A stretch of DNA of 64,000 nucleotides from positions 106,723 through 170,722 of the forward strand of contig NZ_QRBE01000008.1 of NCBI RefSeq assembly GCF_003363155.1. The letters run 5' to 3'. This document shows, piece after piece, positions 40,553-50,555 of the stretch (position 1 is its first letter; every line of letters starts with the position of its first letter). A program made the translations under genes and the position numbers. This DNA is from Dyella monticola (lineage in GTDB: Bacteria; Pseudomonadota; Gammaproteobacteria; Xanthomonadales; Rhodanobacteraceae). The notes beneath the pieces are model-generated. The model saw only the letters and a list, made by a program, of their open reading frames with translations. It had not been told where the DNA came from and searched no databases.

Positions 40553-41901
40553 CAGCCGGTCTCGCCGAGTGCGCGCAGCATGCCGCGCGCTTTGGCACGC
40601 GTTTCATCGAGCTCTTTCAGCGCGTCGGAATCAGCCACGATGCCCGCACCCGCACGCAAAGTCACTTCATGGCCGTGCAGGGTCAATGTGCGAATAAGAA
40701 TGTTCAGGTCGAGATCGCCGTTGCGATCGAGGTAACCCAGTGCGCCGGTATAGGCACCGCGTGGCGCGTCTTCCAGCGCGGCGATGATCTCCATACAACG
40801 TACCTTGGGGCAACCGGTGATGGTGCCGCCGGGGAATGTCGCCGCGATCACCTGGCCCGGCGTGACGCCTTCGCGCAATCGACCCCGCACGTTGGACACG
40901 ATGTGATGCACGTGTGCGTAGCTCTCCACCACCATCAGCTCGTTGACCTCCACCGTGCCCGGTTTGCAGACGCGACCCAGATCGTTGCGCTCAAGATCGA
41001 TCAGCATCACGTGCTCGGCACGTTCCTTCGGATGCGCGGTGAGTTCGCGGATGCGCGCCAGTTCGTCATCACCCGCCAGGCGTGGTCGCGTGCCGGCGAT
41101 AGGTCGCGTCTGCGCCATGCCGCGGCGCACTTGAACCAGGCGCTCCGGCGAGGAACTGATCACTGCCCACGCGTTTTGCTGCAGCAATCCGGCGAAAGGC
41201 GCGGGGTTGGCGCGACGAAGCGCGGCATAAAGGCTTGCCGCCGATGGCGCCTCAATGAAACGCGCATGCCATGCACGCGAGAGATTGGCCTGAAACAAAT
41301 CACCCGCCTGCAGATGCTCGTGAATGCGTGCCACGCCGTCCAGAAAACGCGCTGGCGCGTCTTCTTCGATGCCTGCCGGCGGCGCCAGCTGAGCTATCTC
41401 TGACACGGTAGCAAGGTCGGTCTCCATCTCATCGAGCAGCGCTGCTTGCCCGCTTTCTGCGACCAGGATCGTTCGATCATGGACATGATCGACAATGATC
41501 GCTGCCGGACAACGCACCGCCAGCGCCACCGGCATGATGTCCGAGCGATGCAAGCGAAGCGTCGGCTCGATTTCCGCCGCAAGCTCATAGGCAAGCAAGA
41601 TGACCCAGCCGCCATGAAACGGCAGCCCGTCATCGAGGCTGTGCGGCAAACGTTCCGCACGCCATGCCGTATCGAGTGCGTCGAGAAAGCGTCCATCCTG
41701 CACACGCCCGTCCGGTGCATGAACACGTCCATCAGACGTCAGTGTCAGCGTGGATTGCGGGAAGGCAAAGAGGATGTCGTAACGCGCATGTGCGCTGCCA
41801 CGCGTCACGCTCTCCAGCAACGCCGGATAGCGTTCCGCAAATGCAGCGGCCGGCGCAAGGAGATCACGCCGGCCGTCGATGCTGCGAACGATACAGCTCA
41901 C
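40552..41901 (-). CDS. pabB: Aminodeoxychorismate synthase component I (chorismate-binding)
   Basis: 449 residues from GTG 41901, which shares one base with the fabF stop; longer starts run into fabF. The C-terminal chorismate domain contains ERNDLGRVCKPGTVEV, FPGGTITGCPK and LIRTLTL. The motif expected as PIKGT in PabB reads PIAGT (residue 269 is Ala), the form usual in anthranilate synthase TrpE. The N-terminal segment ARYDILFAFP resembles PabB, and pabC is directly downstream, so I keep PabB. With an amidotransferase (PabA, not in this window) it makes aminodeoxychorismate. Confidence 0.85.
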   Translation of the reverse strand: MSCIVRSIDGRRDLLAPAAAFAERYPALLESVTRGSAHARYDILFAFPQSTLTLTSDGRVHAPDGRVQDGRFLDALDTAWRAERLPHSLDDGLPFHGGWVILLAYELAAEIEPTLRLHRSDIMPVALAVRCPAAIIVDHVHDRTILVAESGQAALLDEMETDLATVSEIAQLAPPAGIEEDAPARFLDGVARIHEHLQAGDLFQANLSRAWHARFIEAPSAASLYAALRRANPAPFAGLLQQNAWAVISSSPERLVQVRRGMAQTRPIAGTRPRLAGDDELARIRELTAHPKERAEHVMLIDLERNDLGRVCKPGTVEVNELMVVESYAHVHHIVSNVRGRLREGVTPGQVIAATFPGGTITGCPKVRCMEIIAALEDAPRGAYTGALGYLDRNGDLDLNILIRTLTLHGHEVTLRAGAGIVADSDALKELDETRAKARGMLRALGETG

Positions 41902-43139
41902 TAGATGCGGCGGAAAGCAAGCGTGCCGTTGGTGCCACCGAAACCGAACGAGTTGGAGATGGCGATATCGATCTTCGCATCGCGCGCCGTGTTCGGTACG
42001 AAATCCAGATCGCAACCCTCACCCGGTTCGTCCAGGTTGATCGTGGGCGGGAGCACCTGATCTCGCATGGCTAGAATGGTGAAGATTGCTTCCACGCCAC
42101 CGGCCGCGCCAAGCAGATGGCCCGTGGTGGACTTGGTCGAGCTCATCGCCAGCTTGTATGCGTGATCGCCGAACACGCTCTTGGCTGCCATGACTTCGCC
42201 CAGATCGCCCAGCGGCGTGGAGGTGCCGTGCGCGTTGACGTATTGCACTTCGGCGGGATTGATGCCGCCATCGCGCAGCGCAGCGACCATGCAGCGCGCC
42301 GCGCCCTCGCCGCCCTCGCTGGGTGCAGTGATGTGGTAAGCGTCACCGCTCATGCCAAAGCCGACCAGTTCGGCATAGATCTTCGCGCCGCGTGCCTTGG
42401 CGTGTTCGTATTCCTCCAGCACCAGCACACCGGCACCGTCGGACAGCACGAAGCCGTCGCGGCCCTTGTCCCACGGGCGACTGGCCTTGGTTGGCTCGTT
42501 GTTGCGGGTGGACATGGCCTTGGCCGAGCAGAAACCCGCCATGGCGGTGCCGGTGGTGGCGAATTCGGCGCCACCGGCCACCATCACTTCCGCGTCGCCA
42601 TACTGGATCATGCGCGCGGCCAGACCGATGTTGTGCGCACCGGTGGTGCATGCGGTGACACAGGCGATATTCGGCCCCTTAAGGCCAAACATGATCGACA
42701 GGTTGCCCGAGACCATGTTGATGATCGAACTGGGCACGAAGAAGGGGGACACGCGGCGCGGCCCCTTCTCGTGCAGCTCGATCGACGTATCTTCGATGGT
42801 GTTGAGGCCGCCGATGCCGGCACCTATCGCCACGCCGATGTGCGGCGCGTTCGCTTCCGTTATCTCCAACCCGGAGTCCCGCAGGGCTTGCGTGCCCGCG
42901 GCAATGCCGTAGTGGATGAACGGGTCCATCTTCTTGATGTCTTTCGGCGGGATCCATTGCGCAGGATCGAAATCGCGTACCTGGCCCGCGATGCGCGTGG
43001 CATACGTGGAGGCGTCAAAGTGCGTGACCTGGCCGATGCCGCTGACGCCTTTGAGGATGTTGTTCCAGGCGGTGGCGATGTCGTTACCAACCGGCGAAAT
43101 AAGGCCCATGCCGGTTACTACCACACGTCGTTTGCTCAT
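41901..43139 (-). CDS. fabF: Beta-ketoacyl-ACP synthase II
   Basis: 412 residues from [12 protein letters not shown] at 43139. The thiolase-fold Cys-His-His triad is visible: Cys in [11 protein letters not shown], His in [12 protein letters not shown] and His in [12 protein letters not shown]. It elongates acyl-ACP with malonyl-ACP and is responsible for cis-vaccenate formation. It follows acpP after a 199-base gap that holds a hairpin and T-run. Confidence 0.97.
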   Translation of the reverse strand: MSKRRVVVTGMGLISPVGNDIATAWNNILKGVSGIGQVTHFDASTYATRIAGQVRDFDPAQWIPPKDIKKMDPFIHYGIAAGTQALRDSGLEITEANAPHIGVAIGAGIGGLNTIEDTSIELHEKGPRRVSPFFVPSSIINMVSGNLSIMFGLKGPNIACVTACTTGAHNIGLAARMIQYGDAEVMVAGGAEFATTGTAMAGFCSAKAMSTRNNEPTKASRPWDKGRDGFVLSDGAGVLVLEEYEHAKARGAKIYAELVGFGMSGDAYHITAPSEGGEGAARCMVAALRDGGINPAEVQYVNAHGTSTPLGDLGEVMAAKSVFGDHAYKLAMSSTKSTTGHLLGAAGGVEAIFTILAMRDQVLPPTINLDEPGEGCDLDFVPNTARDAKIDIAISNSFGFGGTNGTLAFRRI

Positions 43140-43256
43140 GGATCGAGTTCCTAGCTGGTTCGTGAAAGCGCAGCCATGCGGCCCGCTTTCCTTACATCGC
43201 GATGCGTCGCGCCGTTCCTGCACACCATACGGGATCGGACGTTACACATTGCGGAA

Positions 43257-43284
43257 ACGAAAACTGCGCCCATGTGGCGCAGCT
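43257..43284 (-). terminator. Partial terminator between acpP and fabF
   Basis: On the minus strand a seven-base stem (CTGCGCC with GGCGCAG) and five-base loop are followed by TTTTCGTTT, about 55 bases after the acpP stop. It may attenuate transcription so that acpP is made in excess over fabF. Confidence 0.55.
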
Positions 43285-43338
43285 TCCGATAACGCTACGT
43301 GAGTGCACGGCACGCCAGTGCCCGCACCATCACGCGGA

Positions 43339-43578
43339 TCACCCCTTGGCGTGGGCCTTGATGTAGTCGACGGCCTGTTGAACGGTGGTGATCTTTTCGG
43401 CTTCTTCGTCGGGAATTTCGGTTTCGAATTCCTCTTCGAGTGCCATCACCAGCTCGACCGTATCCAGCGAATCGGCGCCCAGATCGTCCACGAACGAAGA
43501 GTTCGGATTGACCTCATCTTCCTTTACGCCAAGTTGCTCGACGACGATTTTCTTGACGCGCTCTTCGATGGTGCTCAT
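43339..43578 (-). CDS. acpP: Acyl carrier protein
   Basis: 79 residues, a four-helix acidic protein. Ser37 in [19 protein letters not shown] is the 4'-phosphopantetheine site. ATG 43578 has GGGAGG ten bases upstream. It carries growing acyl chains for the neighbouring Fab enzymes. Confidence 0.98.
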   Translation of the reverse strand: MSTIEERVKKIVVEQLGVKEDEVNPNSSFVDDLGADSLDTVELVMALEEEFETEIPDEEAEKITTVQQAVDYIKAHAKG

Positions 43579-43644
43579 GTTGCTTCTGCCTCCCAAGGGG
43601 AAATGTGTCTGTCTACCGGCCTTTTCACCGGTAAAGTCTGCGGC

Positions 43645-43674
43645 ATTGTAGTGGCTAAGCCGCGAAGCCGCCAA
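43645..43674 (-). promoter_or_regulatory. Promoter candidate for acpP
   Basis: Minus strand TTGGCG (43674-43669), 18 bases, TACAAT (43650-43645), in the 285-base gap between fabG and acpP. It would give a leader of about 60 bases and an independent, strong acpP transcript. Confidence 0.5.
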
Positions 43675-43863
43675 TTATGCCAGGAATCGTGGCCGCAGGC
43701 TCCATGCCTCGCGAAAGCGGCAATTGTCGCCCAAAACGGGCGCCGTGACGACTTTTGATTTCAACCGCTCCAGCCGGCCCGCAAGTTTCAAACGGGATAC
43801 CCTGCTGCCCCACTGGAGCTTGTGTCTGCCAAGTCCTTTTCAAGCCTGCTTTTTACGCCCGGC

Positions 43864-44604
43864 TCAAGGCATGTACATGCCGCCGTTCACGTGCAGCGTT
43901 TCACCGGTGATATAGGCGGCTGCCGGCGACGCCAGGAAGCCCACGGCCTTGGCGATTTCAACTGCCTCGCCAAGTCGTCCCAGCGCGATCTGTCCCAGCA
44001 GGGCCTGCTTGGACGCCTCGGGCAGGCTGCGGGTCATGTCGGTATCGATAAAGCCCGGTGCCACCACGTTGACGGTGATGCCGCGTGAACCGATCTCGCG
44101 CGCCAGTGACTTGGAGAACGCAATGATGCCGGCCTTCGCTGCTGCGTAATTGGCCTGTCCGGGATTGCCGGTGACGCCAACCACTGAGGCGATGGAAATG
44201 ATGCGGCCCTTGCGAGCCTTCATCATGCCGCGCATCACACCCTTGGAAAGGCGATATACCGAGGTGAGATTGGTGTCGAGAATGGCTTGCCAGTCTTCAT
44301 CGCGCATGCGCAACAAGAGCTGGTCACGTGTGATGCCGGCATTGTTGACCAGGATCGTCACCCCGCCATGCTGCTTGGCGATGTCGTCGATCAACGCGTC
44401 CACGGACGCCGCATCGGTCACGTTCAGTACACGCCCATGACCACCGTGCGGGGCAAGCCGCGCCTCGATCGCTGCAGCGCCCGTCTCGCTGGTTGCGGTA
44501 CCGATAACGGTGGCGCCCATGGCCGCCAGCTCGTCGGCAATCGCGGCCCCGATGCCGCGACTGGCGCCGGTAACCAGGGCGATTTCACCTTGCAATGTGC
44601 TCAT
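43864..44604 (-). CDS. fabG: 3-oxoacyl-ACP reductase
   Basis: 246 residues, a classical short-chain dehydrogenase. NADPH motif GASRGIGAAIA at 14-24, NNAGITRDQLLLRM, and the catalytic Ser-Tyr-Lys in SIASVVGVTGNPG and NYAAAKAG. The C-terminal GGMYMP is the FabG ending. It reduces beta-ketoacyl-ACP in each elongation cycle. It is 37 bases after fabD. Confidence 0.97.
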   Translation of the reverse strand: MSTLQGEIALVTGASRGIGAAIADELAAMGATVIGTATSETGAAAIEARLAPHGGHGRVLNVTDAASVDALIDDIAKQHGGVTILVNNAGITRDQLLLRMRDEDWQAILDTNLTSVYRLSKGVMRGMMKARKGRIISIASVVGVTGNPGQANYAAAKAGIIAFSKSLAREIGSRGITVNVVAPGFIDTDMTRSLPEASKQALLGQIALGRLGEAVEIAKAVGFLASPAAAYITGETLHVNGGMYMP

Positions 44605-44641
44605 GCTTCAAAACCCTATTTTCTGAGCGAAGACGTTTGTT

Positions 44642-45589
44642 TCAAACCCACTCGGCACGCACGGCATCGAGTTCGGCCGGCGTACCGATGGCACGCGCCT
44701 CGACACTCTTGTCGATACGCTTGATCAAGCTCGCCAGCACCTTGCCGGGGCCGCATTCGGCAAAACGCGTGGCGCCATGGGTCACCAGCGTCTGCACGCA
44801 TTCGGTCCAGCGCACAGGCAGATAAAGCTGCCGCTGCAGCGCACCGCGAATGTCTTCCGGTGAACCATAAGCACGCGCCTCGGCGTTCTGCACCACCGGA
44901 ATCGTCGGCAATTGCCAGGTAATGGACGCCATGCGCTCGCCCAGCCTGTCGGCGGCATCACGCATGAGCGCTGTATGCGACGGTACGGACACGGCCAGCT
45001 TTATGGCTTTCTTGACACCTTGTTCGGCAAGCTTGGCCAAAGCGCGATCCACCGCTTCAGCGTGACCCGCAATCACAAGCTGGCCAGGTGAATTGTAGTT
45101 GGCCGGCGCCACCACCTGCCCTTGCGCAACCTCGGCGCATACGGCTGCGATCTGTGCGTCGTCCCCGCCGAGAATGGCGGCCATCGCACCAATACCGGCA
45201 GGCACCGCGACCTGCATCAGACGTCCGCGTTCGGCAACCAGCGCCGCGGCATCGTGCAGTGATAAAGCGCCCGCACAAACCAGTGCGCTGTATTCGCCCA
45301 GGCTGTGTCCGGACAATTGCGCGGGACGCACACCGCCCACTTTCTGCCACACGCGCCACACGGCCACGCTCGCGGCAAGCAAAGCCGGCTGCGTGTTCTC
45401 AGTGCAGTTGAGTTGCTCATCAGGCCCTTGCTGGCTGAGCGCCCACAGGTCGATGCCGGCCCCTTGTGAAGCTTCGTCGAAGGCGGTTTTCACTTCGCCG
45501 TGAATCGTTGCCAGTTCGGCAAGCATGCCGACGGATTGCGAGCCCTGACCGGGAAAAACGAAGGCGAGCGATGCGGACGATTGAGTCAT
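44642..45589 (-). CDS. fabD: Malonyl-CoA:ACP transacylase
   Basis: 315 residues from MTQSSASLAF at 45589. GQGSQ near the start, the nucleophile serine in GHSLGEYSALVCAG, and the catalytic histidine in SVPSHTALM. It charges ACP with malonate. It stands between fabH and fabG; the gap to fabH is 159 bases. Confidence 0.97.
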   Translation of the reverse strand: MTQSSASLAFVFPGQGSQSVGMLAELATIHGEVKTAFDEASQGAGIDLWALSQQGPDEQLNCTENTQPALLAASVAVWRVWQKVGGVRPAQLSGHSLGEYSALVCAGALSLHDAAALVAERGRLMQVAVPAGIGAMAAILGGDDAQIAAVCAEVAQGQVVAPANYNSPGQLVIAGHAEAVDRALAKLAEQGVKKAIKLAVSVPSHTALMRDAADRLGERMASITWQLPTIPVVQNAEARAYGSPEDIRGALQRQLYLPVRWTECVQTLVTHGATRFAECGPGKVLASLIKRIDKSVEARAIGTPAELDAVRAEWV

Positions 45590-45748
45590 GGACACGCGCA
45601 ATCCATCTGGAAAAACGAAATGGTGCCATTAATGCGCGGCGTACGCAGCCGTATTTGGCGACCAGGGCGAAATCGCAGCTTGACTGCCCACCGCCTCTTC
45701 ACACAGGAATTGTATTTCGCGCAGTTGAAACGATGCGCGCTTTTGCGA

Positions 45749-46726
45749 TCAGTAGCGTAGCAGTGCCGATGCCCAGGTAAAGCCGCCGCCGAAAGCTTCC
45801 AGCAGCAGGTTCTGCCCGCGCTTCACCTTGCCCGAGCGCACCGCGAAATCCAGCGCAAGCGGCACGGATCCGGCGGACGTATTGGCGTGCTTGTCGACGG
45901 TGACGATCACCTGTTCCATCGGCATGTTCAAGCGCTTGGCGGTGGCTTCGATGATGCGCAGGTTGGCCTGATGCGGAATCAGCCAATCCAGTTGCGAGGC
46001 TTCCATACCTGCGGCCTTGAGTGTTTCCTCGACCAGCGAGTCGAGCGTTTTCACCGCCACCTTGAACACTTCGCGACCGGCCATGCGAATGCGCACGCCA
46101 TGGTTGGGTTCGTCGTCTTTGAAACCCACTGACACACCGACCGGATTCCATAGCAGCTCTTTGTAGCCGCCATCGGCATGCAGGCAAGTGGCGTAAATGC
46201 CCGGCTCGCTGGATGCTTCCAGCACGACCGCACCGGCACCGTCGCCGAACAGAACGCAGGTTTCGCGCTCTTCCCAACGGACCATGCGGGTGAGCGTTTC
46301 CGCACCGATCACCAGCACTTTTTTCGACTGGCCGCTGCGAATGAATTTATCCGCCACGCCCAGTGCATACACGAAACCCGAACATGCGGCGTTCACGTCA
46401 AACGCGGCACAACCGTTTGCGCCCAAGCGATGCTGCACGAGACATGCAGTGGAAGGAAAAATGATGTCGGGCGTGGTGGTGCCCAGCACGATCAGATCCA
46501 GTTCCGAGGCCTTCACGCCCGCGGCATCGAGCGCACGCTGCGCAGCCAGCGTGGAGAGATCGCCCGTCGTCTCTCCTTCGGCAGCGACGTGGCGCTGACG
46601 GATGCCGGTGCGTTCACGAATCCATTCATCGCTGGTATCGACGAACTTTTCGAGATCGGCATTGGTGAGAACGCGCTCCGGCAAGGCGCTGCCGGTGCCG
46701 ACGATGCGGGCGTAGATCTGAGTCAT
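45749..46726 (-). CDS. fabH: Beta-ketoacyl-ACP synthase III
   Basis: 325 residues from MTQIYARIVGTG at 46726. The catalytic Cys is in NAACSGFVYALG, His in IPHQANLRI and Asn in KHANTSAGSVPLAL, the FabH triad. It starts fatty acid synthesis from acetyl-CoA and malonyl-ACP. In E. coli plsX stands directly upstream; here the upstream neighbour is rpmF. Confidence 0.97.
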   Translation of the reverse strand: MTQIYARIVGTGSALPERVLTNADLEKFVDTSDEWIRERTGIRQRHVAAEGETTGDLSTLAAQRALDAAGVKASELDLIVLGTTTPDIIFPSTACLVQHRLGANGCAAFDVNAACSGFVYALGVADKFIRSGQSKKVLVIGAETLTRMVRWEERETCVLFGDGAGAVVLEASSEPGIYATCLHADGGYKELLWNPVGVSVGFKDDEPNHGVRIRMAGREVFKVAVKTLDSLVEETLKAAGMEASQLDWLIPHQANLRIIEATAKRLNMPMEQVIVTVDKHANTSAGSVPLALDFAVRSGKVKRGQNLLLEAFGGGFTWASALLRY

Positions 46727-46940
46727 TGAATGTCCATCTGCGGGCACAGGTGCCTGATTGCATCCGCCCGAAGGCCGGGTGGCCCAAACACCAAGACCGC
46801 AACGTTACGTTGCCGTGAGGGCGCGTTCAAGTAGATTTCTGCTCGTCATTTCCACGAAAGCGGACAGAGGCGCACAAATGCGCCCGCCTTGAGGAGCGCA
46901 AAGACAGGAAAACACCGTGCAGAAAGAGCCTGCGCAGGAA

Positions 46941-46972
46941 CGCAAAGCGGCGCGTTTCCGCGCCGCTTTGCG
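46941..46972 (-). other. Strong hairpin in the rpmF-fabH gap
   Basis: Perfect 14-base stem (46941-46954 with 46959-46972) with four-base loop, 25 bases after the rpmF stop. No U-tract follows. The 271-base gap shows no other feature or gene; the stem may protect the rpmF 3' end or act as a partial terminator. Confidence 0.45.
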
Positions 46973-46997
46973 AACAGAACCCGAGGGTTCTGAGAAC

Positions 46998-47192
46998 TTA
47001 ATCTTCTTCCGCCACCACAGTGTTGGTGTCGATCACCTTCTTGCCACGGTAGTAGCCATCGGCCGTCACATGGTGACGACGATGCACTTCACCGCTGGTC
47101 GGATCGGTGCCCAACTGCACGGTGCTCAGCTTGTCGTGCGAGCGACGCATGCCGCGGGTGGACGGGGTCTTGCGGCTCTTTTGAACGGCCAT
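46998..47192 (-). CDS. rpmF: 50S ribosomal protein L32
   Basis: 64 residues from [20 protein letters not shown]. The family-typical N-terminus is intact; the zinc cysteines of some L32 proteins are absent (C-minus form). It is 19 bases after yceD, as in most proteobacteria. Confidence 0.97.
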   Translation of the reverse strand: MAVQKSRKTPSTRGMRRSHDKLSTVQLGTDPTSGEVHRRHHVTADGYYRGKKVIDTNTVVAEED

Positions 47193-47211
47193 GATGGTCT
47201 CTCCAGCTAAA

Positions 47212-47730
47212 TCATTTCTTCTTGAGTTCGCGCAACACCGCGAACGGGTTGTCGGGACGCTCTTCGGCGGGAATTTCTTCCGCCGGCGGGCGTTTAACGT
47301 CTTCGGGCAGCGCGCCATCCGGATTAACCGGCACCAGCGGCAGCGCCAACAGCAATTCATCCTCGATCACATCGACCGGGTTCAGCTTGTCATCCTCGGC
47401 CACCAGCAACGGCTCGCATCCGGCTGGAAGGGCAGCTTCATCGCGTTCGAGACGGATCAGACCCAGGCGACTTTCCACCTTGACGGGCATGATGAACGGC
47501 TCGAGCGTGCGCTGACAAACCACCCACAACGGCGCCTGGACACGTACGTCGACATAAGCCGTGCCGAACTCGTCCCGACCGAAGTCGAGCTGGTAATCGG
47601 CTGAACCTGCATCATCCGCCAGTGCTTCGCAGAGGCGAGGCATTGCGGCGATGGGCAGGGAACCCTGGAACGAACGCCGCGCCGAAACCATGCGCCAAGC
47701 GTCCACGGACTCTGGCAGTGTCGCGGACAT
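47212..47730 (-). CDS. yceD: YceD/DUF177 family protein
   Basis: 172 residues from [19 protein letters not shown] at 47730. Conserved family elements are the C-x-R-T-L-like CQRTLEPF and the acidic [19 protein letters not shown]177 proteins are linked to rpmF and, in plants and bacteria, to 23S rRNA accumulation. The exact mechanism is not known. Longer in-frame starts lack homology. Confidence 0.93.
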   Translation of the reverse strand: MSATLPESVDAWRMVSARRSFQGSLPIAAMPRLCEALADDAGSADYQLDFGRDEFGTAYVDVRVQAPLWVVCQRTLEPFIMPVKVESRLGLIRLERDEAALPAGCEPLLVAEDDKLNPVDVIEDELLLALPLVPVNPDGALPEDVKRPPAEEIPAEERPDNPFAVLRELKKK

Positions 47731-47885
47731 AACCGGGAAATAGTAAGTTTCCCGGGACGTTAAGTCAACCGCGTCGGCGTCCCGCGCGCCAGCGCAAACC
47801 TTATCGCACCTGTCTTCTGGCAGCTTTGCCTGGATCGGGACGATGCGGCAGACTGCAAGCATCTCACGCCTGGGCCGACTAACCC

Positions 47886-48338
47886 TTGGATACCTCCCTT
47901 ACCCTCGGCCTGGTCATCTTGATCATCCTGCTGGGCATCGCGCTGGCGGGTGTCTATGTCCTGCGCAGGCTCAACCGCCGCAACGCCAGTCTCCGGCGCC
48001 TGCTGGAACTGACCGACCGCGTGGAGGACGACCTGAAATCCTGTCGGACGCGACTCAAGCAGGCGCACGCGGTCATGTCGATCAACCCCGACCTGCCCGC
48101 CGCTGGCGAACAGGAAGCCTCCCAAGCGGTGGACGCCGGGTTGCGCGCGGTGCTGCAGCAGCGCATCTGGATCCGTGACCATGCCCCCACCGCCAGCCAG
48201 GGCGAGCTTGACGCGGCGATCCGTGCCATGGGCCAGACCCGCGACCGGCTGCTCGCCCTGCTGCAGGCGCTGGGCGAGGCCCAGAATGAACTGGATACCG
48301 CCATGCGCGAGCACATCCGCCAGGATTCCCATTCATGA
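47886..48338 (+). CDS. Small membrane-anchored coiled-coil protein, unknown function
   Basis: 150 residues from TTG 47886. One N-terminal transmembrane helix (about 6-27, LTLGLVILIILLGIALAGVY) is followed by a charged, heptad-like helical region with Arg, Leu and Glu repeats to the end. No catalytic motif is seen. It overlaps the maf gene by four bases (ATGA at 48335), so the two are translated together. The start codon is inferred; a later GTG is also possible. I do not recognise a family. Confidence 0.7.
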   Translation: MDTSLTLGLVILIILLGIALAGVYVLRRLNRRNASLRRLLELTDRVEDDLKSCRTRLKQAHAVMSINPDLPAAGEQEASQAVDAGLRAVLQQRIWIRDHAPTASQGELDAAIRAMGQTRDRLLALLQALGEAQNELDTAMREHIRQDSHS

Positions 48339-48922
48339 GGGCACAGCGGCGGCTGGTGCTCGGCTCGACCTCCCACTATAGAGCCGAACTACTCAAGCGG
48401 CTGGGCCTGGACTTCGAACTCAAGGCACCCGGGACCGCCGAAACCGAACAGCCCGGCGAGCAACCGGCCGCGAGGGCCATGCGGCTGGCCCTCGCCAAGG
48501 CCACCGATGCCGGTAGAGATCTCGATGATGCCCTGGTGATCGGCTCAGACCAGGTCGCCGAGCTCGATGGCATGCTGCTGGAGAAGCCGCTTTCCGTCGA
48601 ACGGGCTCACGCCCAACTCAGCGCCTGTTCCGCCCGCACGGTCTCTTTCCACACGGCGTTATGCGTCCTTGATAAGGGCAGCGGCAAGCATTACTCATAC
48701 ATGGATCTGACACGGGTGCACTTTCGTTCTCTCGGAGACGACGAAATAAGCCGCTACATCACGCGCGAACAACCGCTCGATTGCGCCGGCAGTTTCAAAT
48801 GCGAAGGGCTTGGGATCAGCTTGTTTCATCGCATCGAAAACAACGATCCCACCGCACTCATCGGCCTGCCGTTGATCGCATTGGCGCAATTGCTGCGCGA
48901 TGCGGGGCTTAGCGTTCCTTAG
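48335..48922 (+). CDS. yceF: Maf-family nucleotide pyrophosphatase, YceF type
   Basis: 195 residues. The N-terminal LVLGSTSHYRAELLKRL matches the family's G-S-x-S-x-x-R-x-x-L-L, and GSDQVAEL provides the catalytic aspartate region. YceF-type Maf proteins hydrolyse 7-methyl-GTP and similar modified nucleotides. In E. coli yceF is divergent from yceD-rpmF; here the same pairing is preserved with one small gene between. The last 14 bases overlap the end of the convergent glycosyltransferase gene. Confidence 0.93.
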   Translation: MRAQRRLVLGSTSHYRAELLKRLGLDFELKAPGTAETEQPGEQPAARAMRLALAKATDAGRDLDDALVIGSDQVAELDGMLLEKPLSVERAHAQLSACSARTVSFHTALCVLDKGSGKHYSYMDLTRVHFRSLGDDEISRYITREQPLDCAGSFKCEGLGISLFHRIENNDPTALIGLPLIALAQLLRDAGLSVP

Positions 48923-50555
48923 CATCGCGCGCAGGATCGACAAGCGCACGCCAGGCGACGCAATCATCACGCTCGCCTACCCCCACCGATATCGCCGATG
49001 CAATGTTTCCCTGATAAAACGAAACGTTCTTGCGCCCATCGAAGAGACTCAAGTGTTGCACGGGCTTGAGGTTTTCCACGCGCACGCACAGCGATTTCAA
49101 CCATGCCGAACGCTCGCGCTCGCGCAATGCGTAGTTGTCTACAACCAGCAGCACGTTCGCGCCAGGATGCATGCGACGCAGCGCCGTTTCATCCATACCC
49201 CACTGTGCAACTTGCGGCGCACGGCCGTATTTCACATTGAGCGGATTGTCGAGCGTGTAGATCTCGCGCACACCGTCGAATTGAAAATCGAGTTCGGCGG
49301 CCATCATGAAATTGTCCGCCACCAATACAGCAGGCTGAGCTGCAAGTTGCGTTTTGGCGATCTCGGCACTTTCGTGCCAACCCATGAATGCGGTGGGCAC
49401 TGCGCGCGCCGCACCAAGCCATCGGGCTGTAGCGGGATACGCGGCCATACCTAAATAAACCAGCCCGACGCATTGCGCCAGCAACGCCAATAGCGCTCCG
49501 CAGACGGCAACGATACGCCAGCCACGAACATGTCCGACATCACGCAGCAGCAAAGGCAACGCAGCGAGCAACGGCAAATAGCCCGGCAATGGCCAATGCA
49601 CGCGAAAGCGCTCATCGTCAGCGAACAGGCCGGCGGCGAAATAAACCACGATAAAAGTGAGCGACACGATGGCGATCACGTCCCATGGACCACCTTCATG
49701 GCGACGACGCCAACAACGCCAGGCCGCCCATAACAGACAGACATACAACAAGGGCGTACAGGTCACCGCCTGCTCCAAGGGCTGCACCAGGGCGTCGGCA
49801 TGAAAGCGCCAGGGATTGCGCTGGATCAATTGAAAGGCCAGACCCGCGCCATGCTGCTGCCAGTTGGAAATCGCCAATGGCAGTAAACCCAAGGCAGCCA
49901 TCGCCATCGCGATCCAGAAGCCCGGACGGTGCCATTGGTTGCGACCGCGCGCCGTCAATAGCAGCAACAACAGGCCAGCCAGCATGAACATCGCGGCGCG
50001 GTAATGCGTCATCCAGCAAAACGCGAGCGCCACGCCGAGCACAAGCCAGTCGCGTAGACGGTTGTCGTCCAGCGCACGCAACAACCCCAGCGTCGCCACC
50101 ATACCGGCCACGGTGAGCGGCACGTCGGGCATCGCTATGACGCCCAGGCTGCCGGCCAGGGGCAGGCAAAGACAAAGCACGCCGGCCTGCCAGCCGACAC
50201 GTGCATCCCATGCGCGCCGGCCGAAGCTCACCATCAGCCATGGCAACGCGCTCCCCAGCAACAGAAATGGCCAGCGCATGCCCAGCAAGCCGTGTCCGGC
50301 GATGCGCTCGCCCAACCTGATCAGCCATGCGGTGAGTGGCGGCAAATCGCTGTAGCCCCAGGCGAGATGGCGGCTTTCCTGCCAGTAAAACGCCTCGTCT
50401 CCTAAGGGCTGCAGGGTCGCGGCGAGCAGCAACTTCACCAGAAACAGACATAGAAACAGTGTGACGAACGCCGCTCGCCAGCGCGCGACGCTCGCGACTA
50501 CACTGGCGTCGCCTCTCCCATCTGTCCTCGGCTTCCAAAAATCCATGTCAGCCAT
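48909..50555 (-). CDS. GT39/ArnT-like integral membrane glycosyltransferase
   Basis: 548 residues, about 12 hydrophobic helices. The first periplasmic loop carries the acidic GDEAFYWQESRHLAWGYSD pattern of PMT_2/ArnT-like enzymes, which move sugars from polyprenyl phosphate to an acceptor (lipid A, protein or other glycan). Starts at 50555 and 50546 are both possible; with the latter the ATG is the complement of the moxR ATG. It is divergent from moxR with no gap. The acceptor is unknown. Confidence 0.88.
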   Translation of the reverse strand: MADMDFWKPRTDGRGDASVVASVARWRAAFVTLFLCLFLVKLLLAATLQPLGDEAFYWQESRHLAWGYSDLPPLTAWLIRLGERIAGHGLLGMRWPFLLLGSALPWLMVSFGRRAWDARVGWQAGVLCLCLPLAGSLGVIAMPDVPLTVAGMVATLGLLRALDDNRLRDWLVLGVALAFCWMTHYRAAMFMLAGLLLLLLTARGRNQWHRPGFWIAMAMAALGLLPLAISNWQQHGAGLAFQLIQRNPWRFHADALVQPLEQAVTCTPLLYVCLLWAAWRCWRRRHEGGPWDVIAIVSLTFIVVYFAAGLFADDERFRVHWPLPGYLPLLAALPLLLRDVGHVRGWRIVAVCGALLALLAQCVGLVYLGMAAYPATARWLGAARAVPTAFMGWHESAEIAKTQLAAQPAVLVADNFMMAAELDFQFDGVREIYTLDNPLNVKYGRAPQVAQWGMDETALRRMHPGANVLLVVDNYALRERERSAWLKSLCVRVENLKPVQHLSLFDGRKNVSFYQGNIASAISVGVGERDDCVAWRALVDPARDAKER

